In this document: piece after piece, positions 21,002 to 28,024 of the stretch
How the letters are laid out: each line of letters starts with the position of its first letter
How positions within the stretch are numbered: the stretch's first letter is position 1
Origin: Rubrobacter sp.
GTDB lineage: Bacteria; Actinomycetota; Rubrobacteria; Rubrobacterales; Rubrobacteraceae
Direction: 5' to 3'
Assembly (NCBI GenBank): GCA_013695335.1
Contig: JACDAR010000168.1
Location: 1 to 28,024, forward strand
Length of the DNA stretch: 28,024 nt
Notes under the pieces: generated by a model
Database searches by the model: none
What the model saw: only the letters and a program-made list of their open reading frames with translations
Told to the model about the DNA's origin: nothing
Translations under genes and position numbers: made by a program

Positions 21002-22594
21002 TTAGGGAGCGGGGTCCGGCCCCAGCCTATCTGCCAGCGTTCCGGCTGCTGGCGCGTCGAGGTCCACGATGCGTACTTCGGCCCCGCCCCCGCCTGACGC
21101 CACCCGCGCCTGCAGGGTGGCAAGCCGCAACCGCCGTTGGAATGGGCTGCTGACGATGCTGCGGGATTGCAGACGCCGCCTGGGAGCTATGGCAGTGGCG
21201 CGCGACAGGAGCCTGGAGCGGGCGAACAACCGGCTGTCGGAGATCGCCCATCCGGCATCCCTGTACTGAAGCCAGCCATACAAAGCGGCGAACACGAGCA
21301 GCGCAACCAGCAACAACGCTGCGGGAATCTCGAAAGCCAGCCAGGAAAAATCTTCTGCGGCGCATCCGGCGTCCCCGCAACCAGGCGCCGTGAACCCAGA
21401 GAACAGCCCGATAACGGCGATGGCCGAAACCACGAAGACGAGTGGTATCGTGGCGAGCATTGCCCTGAACACGTAGCGTCGGAGCGCGCGGCGCGGCAGG
21501 CGCTCCAGGGATGGCTCTCCCGCGAACTCGGGGGCGGCTGCGCGTAGAAATCCCTCCACCTCCTGACGGGGCAACAGGGGAAACAGGATGGTGGAGACCC
21601 CGGCATCCTCGCCGTAGCCGGCGCTCTCGACGCGAAGGGCGGCGAGGCCGAAGGGCTGGCGCAGGATGCCCTCGACCACCCTGACGGCCTGGATACGTGA
21701 GAGCGGAATCGTGGCCTCGCGGCGCTCCAGCAGGCCGCGCCGGATGTACAGGTAGTCCCCGTCGCGCGCGAGCGTGAAGCCAGCGTGGGCGAGCACGGTT
21801 CCCCCGATGGCGAGCAGCCAGGCGAACAGCCCAGCCACTACAACCAGCAGCAGTACGGCGGTGACCGAGCGCGGGGCGAAAGTCGTCACCACGCGCTCCA
21901 CGAACTCGTTAGAGAAGAGATCGTCGAAAAACTGGGAGACGACGGCGACCAGCGAGACGGCAATCCCGATCTGCCCGCTCGTCGCACCGGCGATCAAGAG
22001 ATCCCGCGTGGTGAGCCGCCTGACCACCGAGGGGCCGGATTCCTCCCCATCGGCGTCGGTAGGCTTGTGGCGGGACGTTTCGATCTCTCGCCGCAAGGTT
22101 CCGGCGGCAGCGCGGCTGAGGGCTGAGAGCGATGCGTCGGGTTCGTTAGTCCCACCCCCAGCCGTCTCGACGCGCACTTCCACCACACCAAATATTCGCT
22201 GGACTACGCCCTGCACGGTGTCCACGGATTGCACGTGATCCAGGGGTATTGTCCGCTCGCTCTTCTGGATCACACCCTGCCGCAGGTGAAACGCGCCACC
22301 TGATACCACGTAACTCGTGGCCCGCCATGACAGGAAGCCCCACACTGCGGCGAGCGCCGCCACCACGATCAACCCGGCGATGATGAGAAAGATGGTCCGA
22401 ACGCTGAAACCCTGGTTCACCAGCAGGGCGCCGCCGGGCAGGACGAGCACGCCCACCCACTGCCTGGCCGTCTTGAGCGCCCCAATAAGCATGGCAGCAG
22501 GATGCAGACGGTGCGTGGATTCGTCTAACTGGTCCTCGCGTGGGCCGTTATCCTGGCTTTCGTTCCGGGCTCCGCCCGGGCCTTCAGAGTTCAT
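21002..22594 (-). CDS. Membrane protein with PH-like (bPH_2) domains, YdbT type
   Basis: 530 residues with three repeats of a unit in which paired membrane helices precede a bacterial PH (DUF304/bPH_2) domain. The PH domains are around residues 90-165 (YVVSGGAFHLRQGVIQKSER, IPLDHVQSVDTVQG), 285-365 (YIRRGLLERREATIPLSRIQ) and 440-520 (AISDSRLFARSRLLSRATAI). In Bacillus, YdbS and YdbT form a membrane pair linked to antimicrobial-peptide resistance. The ATG follows GGGGACAGG directly after a large hairpin. It is the last gene of the rlmN-ydbS-ydbT unit. Confidence 0.87.
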   Translation of the reverse strand: MNSEGPGGARNESQDNGPREDQLDESTHRLHPAAMLIGALKTARQWVGVLVLPGGALLVNQGFSVRTIFLIIAGLIVVAALAAVWGFLSWRATSYVVSGGAFHLRQGVIQKSERTIPLDHVQSVDTVQGVVQRIFGVVEVRVETAGGGTNEPDASLSALSRAAAGTLRREIETSRHKPTDADGEESGPSVVRRLTTRDLLIAGATSGQIGIAVSLVAVVSQFFDDLFSNEFVERVVTTFAPRSVTAVLLLVVVAGLFAWLLAIGGTVLAHAGFTLARDGDYLYIRRGLLERREATIPLSRIQAVRVVEGILRQPFGLAALRVESAGYGEDAGVSTILFPLLPRQEVEGFLRAAAPEFAGEPSLERLPRRALRRYVFRAMLATIPLVFVVSAIAVIGLFSGFTAPGCGDAGCAAEDFSWLAFEIPAALLLVALLVFAALYGWLQYRDAGWAISDSRLFARSRLLSRATAIAPRRRLQSRSIVSSPFQRRLRLATLQARVASGGGGAEVRIVDLDAPAAGTLADRLGPDPAP

Positions 22595-22604
22595 CCTGTC
22601 CCCG

Positions 22605-22657
22605 AAAGATGGTCTCGACGACTCAAGTTCTCATCCTCACACGTCGAGACCATCTTT
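22605..22657 (-). promoter_or_regulatory. 16-bp perfect hairpin between ydbS and ydbT
   Basis: AAAGATGGTCTCGACG (22605-22620) and its exact reverse complement (22642-22657) flank a 21-base loop. One arm is the last coding segment of ydbS (KDGLDV), the other ends one base before the ydbT ribosome site. There is no T-run, so it is more likely an RNA-processing, stability or translation-control structure than a terminator. Confidence 0.6.
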
Positions 22658-23116
22658 GGTCAGCTCGGCGATTCGGTCGCGTACCCTGGCTGCAACGGGG
22701 GCTGAGAGTTCAGGGATCTGGTTCGCTCCGGCCGCCGTGTAGAAAACGACGGTGGCAAGCCCAAACCGGCGCTGCAACGGACCGCTTCGAGTATCTACGT
22801 GCTGGATGCGGGCCAGCGGCACGAGGGTGCGCGCGATCCACAGTATCCCACGCTGAAGATCCACCTCATCTTCCCGGATCTCATAGCGCCACCGCCGCCA
22901 TCGCAAGGTCGGCGCCACCACTACCATCAGCAAGAGCAACGCCACAGCAACGAGGGCAGGCAGAACCCCGAAGAAGAACGAAACGTCCACAAACATCAGC
23001 AAAGCCCAACTTCCTGCGGCGCCGGCAGCCAGCAGGGGCAGAGCATTGAGGGCGCCGACTATGCGCCACAGGGTACGGGCGCGCGGGTCGAGGCGCTCTG
23101 AAGGCTCGTCTTTCAA
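22637..23116 (-). CDS. Membrane protein with one PH-like domain, YdbS type
   Basis: 159 residues: two membrane helices (about 22-42 and 48-68) and one bPH_2 domain (RRWRYEIREDEVDLQRGILW, LVPLARIQHVDTRSGPLQRR, GLATVVFYTAAG). It matches the short partner of the YdbS/YdbT pair. The start is TTG 23114-23116, overlapping the rlmN stop as TTGA; no better in-frame start is near, and the N-terminus (KDEPSERLDPRARTLWRIVG) looks normal. The YdbS-YdbT proteins probably work together in the cell membrane. Confidence 0.85.
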   Translation of the reverse strand: MKDEPSERLDPRARTLWRIVGALNALPLLAAGAAGSWALLMFVDVSFFFGVLPALVAVALLLLMVVVAPTLRWRRWRYEIREDEVDLQRGILWIARTLVPLARIQHVDTRSGPLQRRFGLATVVFYTAAGANQIPELSAPVAARVRDRIAELTKDGLDV

Positions 23117-24165
23117 GCCCCGATCATGGGTATCGCAGGACGGCCCCTGAGATCCTTCGCCGCGAGCTGGCCGCAGGCGGCGTCAATATCCTGGCCCCGG
23201 CTTGGCCTGAGCGTCGCAGAGAGGCCGAGATCCCTGGCCTCGTTCAGGAACTCCCGCGCCCGCCGCTTGGAGGTCGCGGAGAATCCAGTGTCCGTCCAGT
23301 TGAACCGGAGCAGGTTGAGATGATAGAGCGGATCGTCGAGCAACTCCGCGAGTCCTTCGACGTGGCGCGGCTGGTCGTTCACGCCTGCGAGCAGCGTGTA
23401 CTCGAAGAATAGCTTGCGGCGCGTGGTCTTCACATAGTAGCGGGCGGCGTCCATAAGTTCCGGGATGGAGGAGCGGGAGGCTACTGGCATGATCTCCTCC
23501 CGCTCGTCCCCGAACGGGGTGTGGAGTGAGATCGCCAGGTGAAACTGCTCAGGCTCGTCGGCGAAACGGCGGATCTTGTCTATCAAGCCGCTGGTCGAGA
23601 CCGCGATGTGCCTTGCCGCGAGCCCGAACCCATCGGGGTCGTTCAGGACTTTGAGCGCAAGCAGCGTGTCTTTGTAGTTGAGCATCGGCTCGCCCATCCC
23701 CATCACCACGACGTTGGTGACGTGGTCCCCATCAGGGGCGATGTCGCGGGCTGCGACGAAGACCTGCTCCGCGATCTCACGCGCCTTCAGGTTGCGCTTG
23801 ATGCCGAGCAGCCCCGTGGCGCAGAACTTGCAGGCCATCGGGCACCCGACCTGGGTCGAGATGCATACGGTGCGGCGTCCCTTCTCAGGGATCATGACGG
23901 TCTCTATGGCGTGTCCGTCGTGCGTCCTGAAAAGGTACTTCCGCGTTCCGTCGGTCGCCCGTGAGATGGTTTCCAGCCCCAGGGATGCCGCCGGAATTTG
24001 TTCCGAGAGCGCTGCCCGAAGGTTCTTGGGAAGGCTAGTTGCCTCGTCCCAGTCACGCACCAGGGAGTTGGTCAGGGCGAAGTAGATCTGTTTCAGGCGG
24101 TAGGCTGGTTCGCCCCGCTCTTCGAGGACCCTCTGTACGTCTGGTAGGAATTCCGTGGCTCTCAT
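23113..24165 (-). CDS. rlmN: 23S rRNA (A2503-C2) / tRNA (A37-C2) methyltransferase RlmN
   Basis: 350-residue radical-SAM enzyme that places a methyl group on C2 of A2503 in 23S rRNA and of A37 in some tRNAs. The cluster motif is GCPMACKFCATG (Cys108, Cys112, Cys115); MGMGEPMLNY, SLHTPFGDEREEIMPV and the C-terminal RPSRGQDIDAACGQL with the methyl-transfer Cys are all present. The length is typical. The minus-strand -10 box TATAAT lies 8 bases before the ATG and there is no ribosome site, so the mRNA is probably leaderless. First gene of an operon with ydbS and ydbT, divergent from the MarP-like gene across 81 bases. Confidence 0.95.
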   Translation of the reverse strand: MRATEFLPDVQRVLEERGEPAYRLKQIYFALTNSLVRDWDEATSLPKNLRAALSEQIPAASLGLETISRATDGTRKYLFRTHDGHAIETVMIPEKGRRTVCISTQVGCPMACKFCATGLLGIKRNLKAREIAEQVFVAARDIAPDGDHVTNVVVMGMGEPMLNYKDTLLALKVLNDPDGFGLAARHIAVSTSGLIDKIRRFADEPEQFHLAISLHTPFGDEREEIMPVASRSSIPELMDAARYYVKTTRRKLFFEYTLLAGVNDQPRHVEGLAELLDDPLYHLNLLRFNWTDTGFSATSKRRAREFLNEARDLGLSATLRPSRGQDIDAACGQLAAKDLRGRPAIPMIGA

Positions 24166-24173
24166 AGTTTCGG

Positions 24174-24179
24174 ATTATA
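24174..24179 (-). promoter_or_regulatory. -10 box of rlmN, leaderless transcript likely
   Basis: TATAAT on the minus strand followed by 8 bases and the rlmN ATG, the same spacing as at murT. Confidence 0.6.
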
Positions 24180-24233
24180 TAGGCGGGCCGGGAATCCATA
24201 GGGCCGGAAGCGGTAAAAGTGAGATTCCGGCGG

Positions 24234-24239
24234 TAGAAT
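24234..24239 (+). promoter_or_regulatory. -10 box of the MarP-like gene, leaderless transcript likely
   Basis: TAGAAT followed by 7 bases and ATG 24247; no Shine-Dalgarno. Together with the rlmN box this makes an 81-base divergent region with two leaderless promoters. Confidence 0.6.
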
Positions 24240-24246
24240 TCTGCTG

Positions 24247-25410
24247 ATGGGCTTCCCAGACCTCAACGTACTCGACGTTTTTATCCTGGTATTCGTTCTC
24301 GCGGGGGTTCTGCGGGGCATGAGGACGGGATTTCTGGCTGGCGCGTTCTCGCTGGTCGGGGTGGTGATTGGGGCCGCCGTAGGATCGAGGCTTGCGCCTT
24401 TTCTGTTGCCCGAGAACGAGGACCCTTTGTTCCGGTCGGGAATCACGCTGGCAAGCATCGTTGCCTTCGCGGTGCTCGGGGAGGTGCTTGCCCGTACCTT
24501 CGGGGGCTCGCTGCGCGACCGCCTCACGGGATCTCTCTCCGCGACGCTGGACGGGGCAGGGGGCGCGGCGCTCGGCCTCGCGCTCTCCCTGACGCTGGTG
24601 TGGGTGGTGGGGAGCTTCGCCCTGCACGAGCCTATTCTCTCCAACGTCCACCCTGCGGTGAAGGAGTCGCGGGTCATAAGGACGCTCGACGCCAGGATAC
24701 CATCCGAGCTCTTCACCCAGGCCGTAGCCAGGCTCGATCCGCTGCCCCAGATCCAGGGTCCACGCGCGGCAGTGGCCGAGCCGGACGCCGCCATCCTCCG
24801 GGCCCCCGAGGTAACGTCAACGGGCTCGCGGATGGTGCGCGTGAGCGGCATCGCCTGCGGCTACGGCGTCGAGGGCTCTGGCTGGGTTGCGGCCCCTGAC
24901 CTGGTGGTCACCAACGCGCACGTGGTAGCCGGGGAGGTAGTGACCAGGGTCCAGGTTGGCGGCACGGGGACGAACCGGCGGGCGCGGGTCGTCCTCTTCG
25001 ACGACCGCAACGATATCGCCGTCCTGCGCGTCAGGAACCTTGGGGTGAGTCCCTTGCCGCTGGCGGAACCGGAGCCAGGCCGGTCGGCGGCAGTCTTCGG
25101 CTTCCCCGAGAACGGCCCGCTCGACGTTCAGCCCGCGCGCATGGGCGGGACTCGGCGTGTGATCTCCACCGACGCCTACGATCGCGGTCCAGTTGAACGC
25201 ACGGTGACCAGCTTCCGCGCATTCGTCAGGCCGGGCAACTCGGGCGGCCCTGCGGTCAACGCCGAAGGGGAGGTCGTCGCCACCGTCTTCGCCAGCCGCG
25301 TCGATTCCAGCAACGCGGGCTTCGGCATTCCGTCCCAGATCGTAGGCCGCCACCTGAACACCGCGGAAGAACGAAGGAAGACCGTCAGCACAGGCGAATG
25401 CGCGAATTGA
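24247..25410 (+). CDS. MarP-like membrane serine protease (CvpA domain plus trypsin fold)
   Basis: 387 residues. The N-terminal ~130 residues hold four membrane helices of the CvpA (colicin V production) family; the rest is an extracytoplasmic trypsin-like protease with His225 (VTNAHVV), Asp256 (RNDIAVL) and Ser332 (RPGNSGGP). Cys204 and Cys385 bracket the protease domain like the regulatory disulfide of mycobacterial MarP (Rv3671c), which protects cells from acid and oxidative stress by processing a peptidoglycan hydrolase. Length and architecture match MarP closely. There is no PDZ domain. The gene is probably transcribed without a leader. Confidence 0.92.
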   Translation: MGFPDLNVLDVFILVFVLAGVLRGMRTGFLAGAFSLVGVVIGAAVGSRLAPFLLPENEDPLFRSGITLASIVAFAVLGEVLARTFGGSLRDRLTGSLSATLDGAGGAALGLALSLTLVWVVGSFALHEPILSNVHPAVKESRVIRTLDARIPSELFTQAVARLDPLPQIQGPRAAVAEPDAAILRAPEVTSTGSRMVRVSGIACGYGVEGSGWVAAPDLVVTNAHVVAGEVVTRVQVGGTGTNRRARVVLFDDRNDIAVLRVRNLGVSPLPLAEPEPGRSAAVFGFPENGPLDVQPARMGGTRRVISTDAYDRGPVERTVTSFRAFVRPGNSGGPAVNAEGEVVATVFASRVDSSNAGFGIPSQIVGRHLNTAEERRKTVSTGECAN

Positions 25411-25415
25411 GAAAG

Positions 25416-25445
25416 AGGTTTCAGGTTACAGGCGTCAGGCTTCAG
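25416..25445. repeat. Heptamer array, left arm of intergenic element 2
   Basis: On the minus strand the units read CTGAAG, CCTGACG, CCTGTAA, CCTGAAA, CCT, the same family and period as 1774-2027. It begins 5 bases after the MarP-like stop codon. Confidence 0.7.
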
Positions 25446-25483
25446 CAGAATTTACTTGGTACGTTTCGCAAAGCCCGATTGCT

Positions 25484-25512
25484 AAAACCTAAAACCTGAT
25501 ACCTGAAGCCTC
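25484..25512. repeat. Heptamer array, right arm of intergenic element 2
   Basis: Units CCTAAAA, CCTGATA, CCTGAAG, CCT on the plus strand, inverted relative to 25416-25445 across 38 bases, and running up to the stop codon of the next (convergent) gene. The two arms could fold as an imperfect hairpin between convergent genes and so may also stop transcription. Confidence 0.65.
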
Positions 25513-25703
25513 TATACCGTCTCGTCGCGGATGATCTTCTCCAGCGAAATCCGGCTGCGGTTTAGCTCGGCCTCGACCGTGGAGAGGCGGGCCAGAGTCG
25601 TCTCGTCGAGCCTGTCGCGTTCGACCTCTCTGGCGACTGCAGAAGCAGCCTCTTCCATGGCGGTCACTGCGCTTTCGAGGAGCAGTAAGTCTGTTCGATC
25701 CAT
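25512..25703 (-). CDS. Small alpha-helical (coiled-coil) protein
   Basis: 63 residues, almost entirely helical with heptad-like leucine and alanine spacing (LLLLESAVTAMEEAASAVAR, then LARLSTVEAELNRSRISLEK). Highly charged, soluble, no known domain. TAGTAT ends 7 bases before the ATG on the minus strand and no ribosome site is seen, so it may have its own leaderless promoter; it also lies 39 bases after the DUF4385 gene in the same direction. Its stop touches heptamer element 2. Function unknown. Confidence 0.65.
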   Translation of the reverse strand: MDRTDLLLLESAVTAMEEAASAVAREVERDRLDETTLARLSTVEAELNRSRISLEKIIRDETV

Positions 25704-25742
25704 GCGGCGGATACTACTACCGCAAGGCTCGCCCCGCAGCGG

Positions 25743-26162
25743 CTACATTTCATTGCGCCTGTGCACTTCCTTGAGGCGCAGGTACTCCTCGTCTTCCGCA
25801 GCAGTACGCCATTTCTCGTGGAAGACTTCGGCTGCTTTCTGCTTCTCGGGGTCGGGTTTCTCGCGGGGTTGGCTCTTCTTGCCGCCACGGTATTTCGCGT
25901 AGCGCCGCGAGCGGGTCCACCCCATCTGAAGGAACTTCCTCGCCACGTCCATGCCCACGAAATCTCCCTCCGCCCTGTACTCCTCGAACTTCGCGTAGAT
26001 GGCGGCAGAAGATTCCTCCGCGTCCTCCACGGTCTTGAATCTCCACAGCGGCAGCAACTCGCCCTTGTACGGCTCGGCGTGAAAGACGCCCTGCTCTCCG
26101 CGTCCGATCCTGTACTTCTCCGGGCGCTTGCGGAGATCCACACCACTGTACGGATAGCTCAT
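25743..26162 (-). CDS. DUF4385-family protein
   Basis: 139 residues matching the DUF4385 pattern: YRIGRGEQGVFHAEPYKGEL, LPLWRFKTVEDAEESSAAIY, FVGMDVARKFLQMGWTRSRR and a conserved basic stretch YAKYRGGKK. The C-terminal 40 residues are charged and helical. The family is widespread in bacteria and has no assigned function. The ATG at 26160-26162 lies 21 bases after the stop of the glycosidase gene, so the two may be cotranscribed; GATAAT nine bases before the ATG could also act as a private -10. Confidence 0.85.
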   Translation of the reverse strand: MSYPYSGVDLRKRPEKYRIGRGEQGVFHAEPYKGELLPLWRFKTVEDAEESSAAIYAKFEEYRAEGDFVGMDVARKFLQMGWTRSRRYAKYRGGKKSQPREKPDPEKQKAAEVFHEKWRTAAEDEEYLRLKEVHRRNEM

Positions 26163-26183
26163 GGGATCAGGATTATCCGACGT

Positions 26184-28024
26184 TCAGGCCCCGGCCACGT
26201 GGCGCGAACCGAACGCCGGGATGCCATCTAGCCGCAACCTCGATACCTCGTCTGGCAGGACGGGTTCGGCCACCAGCCCACGAGTTCCAGCATCCGATTC
26301 CAGACCGAGCATTGCCCGCACGAGCAGTGGGATGGTCCCGGCGGCCCACGCCTGCGGGCTGCATGAAGTCGGGTACTCGACAGGGCCTCGTCCCTCCTCG
26401 CGTGGATGCCCCCCGAAGACTTCCGGCAAACGGTGATCGAAGTGCTCCGCCGCCTCAAGCAGGGAGACCGCGATCCGGATCGCCTCGTCCCGAAACCCAT
26501 ATCGCCGAAGCCCCGCGGCTATGATGGCGTTGTCGTGCGGCCAGACCGAGCCGTTGTGGTACGAGTCCGGGTCGTAGCCGACTTCGCCCTCGGCCATCGT
26601 CCTTATGCCCCAGCCAGAGAACATGGTGTTTCCCACGAGACGATCCGCCACGAGACGCGCCTTGTCTTCCGGCGGGATCCCGCTCCATAAAAGGTGTCCG
26701 GGGTTGGAAGTTATGGAATCTACCCGGCGACCCTCACCATCGAGGGCCAGCGCATAGTAGCCACGCTCGGGCATCCAGAAGTCGCGGTCAAAGCGTGTTC
26801 TCAGATCCGCCGCCTTCTCGTGCAGGTCTTTGGCAAGCTGTTCGTCGCCCCAGACGGCTTCGGCAAGTTCCGCGGTTCTCAGGAACGCGTCGTATACGTA
26901 ACCCTGTACTTCGCAGAGGGAGATCTTCCCTTCCGCCAGGGTTCCGACACGGAAGAGGATGGAGTTCGCGGAGTCCTTCCAGCCCTGATTCTGGAGGCCC
27001 CGGGACGAACGTTTCTCGTAGGCGACGTAGCCGTTTACCCGGTCAGCTTCGTCGAGTATCCAGGCGAGAGCTTTCTTCGCCGCGTCTTCCATTTCACGGA
27101 TGAAGGCGTCGTCTCCGGTCCATCGCCAGACCTCGTTCAGCAATACGAGGAAGAGTGGGGTGGCGTCGGCGGTTCCGTAGTATGGAGACTGCGGGACTTC
27201 CCCGAAGTACGCAAGTTCCCCGGCCCTGAGCTCGTGTGGGATCTTGCCCGGTTCAGCGTCGGTGAAGTCGTCGCGCGCATCGGCCTGCCACCGCGCCAGC
27301 GTCCGCAGCGTGTTCTTCGCGGGCTCGGGAGACAGGATCATGGCCTGGTAGCCGGTTATCAGGGAATCCCGCCCAAATAGCGCCATGAACCAGGGTGCGC
27401 CAGCGGCGGGGATAAGCAACCCCTCCCCCGCATCGAACGATAGCGATTCCAGATCCACGACGCTCCTATCCCAACTCTGTGACAAAGCCGCCCAGTCCGT
27501 CTTCAATTCTGGAACTTCGCTAAAAAGCGGGGCACGCTTCGGCAGGCTTGCCTCACTCCCACTTTCTTCCAGCGCTACCGAGACGCGGATGGTCTTTTCG
27601 TCTCCTGGCCCGAGACGACAGGCGCAGGAGATACGACCCGGCTCAGCGACGGTCTCCATCCCCTCGCCCGAGACTTCGACTACACTCCCGCGCGAGAATC
27701 CCTCCCGCTCGTACGAGAAACGCAGGAGACCTTCGCCGACCTCCTCGGAGAGATCACCGCGTGCCGCTGGCCGGGCGTAGCCCCGCACGTCGAAAACGTC
27801 CCTGAAATCCGCCGCACACTCCAGAGACAGGAAGACGTCTACATCCTCATCCGAGCTATTCGAGACCTCCAACGTCTCCCCCATACCAGCCCCGACTCTG
27901 CGCCGTCGTAGAATCCGCAGGCCGGACGACACGAGACGAAACTCAGCCCCCGAAGCGCTGTCCCGGAAACCTTCCGACAGCGGAGTTTCGTCGTTCACCG
28001 TCAATGTGAACCCGGAGAGATGGC
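26184..28024 (-). CDS. Glycogen-debranching-type alpha-glycosidase (partial, 5' end outside)
   Basis: At least 613 residues of an amylo-alpha-1,6-glucosidase-like protein: an N-terminal beta domain (GDE_N_bis type, LEVSNSSDEDVDVFLSLECA, FDVRGYARPA) followed by an (alpha/alpha)6 glycosidase domain with MALFGRDSLITGYQAM, YYGTADATPLFLVLLNE, ITSNPGHLLWSGIP, YHNGSVWPHDNAII and TSCSPQAWAAGTIPLL. Asp and Glu residues in these motifs are likely catalytic. A TTG at 28004 is not the real start: the frame remains open to the edge (residues HLSGFTLTVNDE match the N-terminal domain), so roughly 30-40 residues lie outside. Likely substrate: branched alpha-glucan or an oligosaccharide. Confidence 0.88.
   Translation of the reverse strand, partial: HLSGFTLTVNDETPLSEGFRDSASGAEFRLVSSGLRILRRRRVGAGMGETLEVSNSSDEDVDVFLSLECAADFRDVFDVRGYARPAARGDLSEEVGEGLLRFSYEREGFSRGSVVEVSGEGMETVAEPGRISCACRLGPGDEKTIRVSVALEESGSEASLPKRAPLFSEVPELKTDWAALSQSWDRSVVDLESLSFDAGEGLLIPAAGAPWFMALFGRDSLITGYQAMILSPEPAKNTLRTLARWQADARDDFTDAEPGKIPHELRAGELAYFGEVPQSPYYGTADATPLFLVLLNEVWRWTGDDAFIREMEDAAKKALAWILDEADRVNGYVAYEKRSSRGLQNQGWKDSANSILFRVGTLAEGKISLCEVQGYVYDAFLRTAELAEAVWGDEQLAKDLHEKAADLRTRFDRDFWMPERGYYALALDGEGRRVDSITSNPGHLLWSGIPPEDKARLVADRLVGNTMFSGWGIRTMAEGEVGYDPDSYHNGSVWPHDNAIIAAGLRRYGFRDEAIRIAVSLLEAAEHFDHRLPEVFGGHPREEGRGPVEYPTSCSPQAWAAGTIPLLVRAMLGLESDAGTRGLVAEPVLPDEVSRLRLDGIPAFGSRHVAGA

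Noticed and set aside
1..28024. tRNA, rRNA, transposase, integrase, toxin-antitoxin or phage genes
   Set aside because: Looked for on both strands; no convincing candidate was seen.

Overview
The window is GC-rich, densely packed bacterial DNA, most likely from an actinomycete close to Rubrobacter. This is inferred from gene content, since no rRNA or taxonomic marker is present. The indicators are a MurT/GatD pair for peptidoglycan amidation, a MarP-type CvpA/serine-protease fusion, a NarL-type regulator and small unassigned proteins of a style I associate with Rubrobacter, and several genes whose start codon sits 7-8 nt after a -10 hexamer (leaderless transcripts). I see no tRNA, rRNA, CRISPR array, transposase or prophage.

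Layout. 1-5743: end of a membrane protein, a TerC-family membrane protein, a GNAT acetyltransferase overlapping an HMA-like small protein, a cytoplasmic-looking HtrA protease, then murT and gatD separated by an inverted TM2-like gene. 5740-7834: an SDR lacking the catalytic Tyr, then a PRC-barrel gene overlapping a fatty-acid desaturase under a recognisable promoter. 7835-9943: a degraded regulatory pocket with a receiver-like small protein, a NarL-type regulator carrying an internal deletion and an in-frame stop, a small unassigned gene and a gene remnant, plus three copies of an 18-22 bp repeat upstream of the regulator genes.

10009-19196 is a catabolic locus. Leftward run an SDR and a methyltransferase (GTGA overlap). 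Rightward run an SDR, a cupin, an MFS transporter, a cyclase-family hydrolase, a second cyclase continuous in frame with a zinc alcohol dehydrogenase, another SDR, and an IlvD/Edd-family aldonate dehydratase. The set fits non-phosphorylative oxidation of a sugar or sugar acid: uptake, oxidation to a lactone, hydrolysis, dehydration, further oxidation. The cyclase-type hydrolases would stand where a lactonase is expected. The substrate cannot be read from sequence.

19614-28024: a secreted subtilisin with its own terminator; a leftward rlmN-ydbS-ydbT operon with a large hairpin between the two PH-domain genes; a divergent MarP-like protease; a small coiled-coil protein; a DUF4385 protein; and a glycogen-debranching-type glycosidase running off the right edge. 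Two intergenic sites (1774-2027 and 25416-25512) carry inward-facing arrays of a CCTGAAA-like heptamer and look like one dispersed repeat family.
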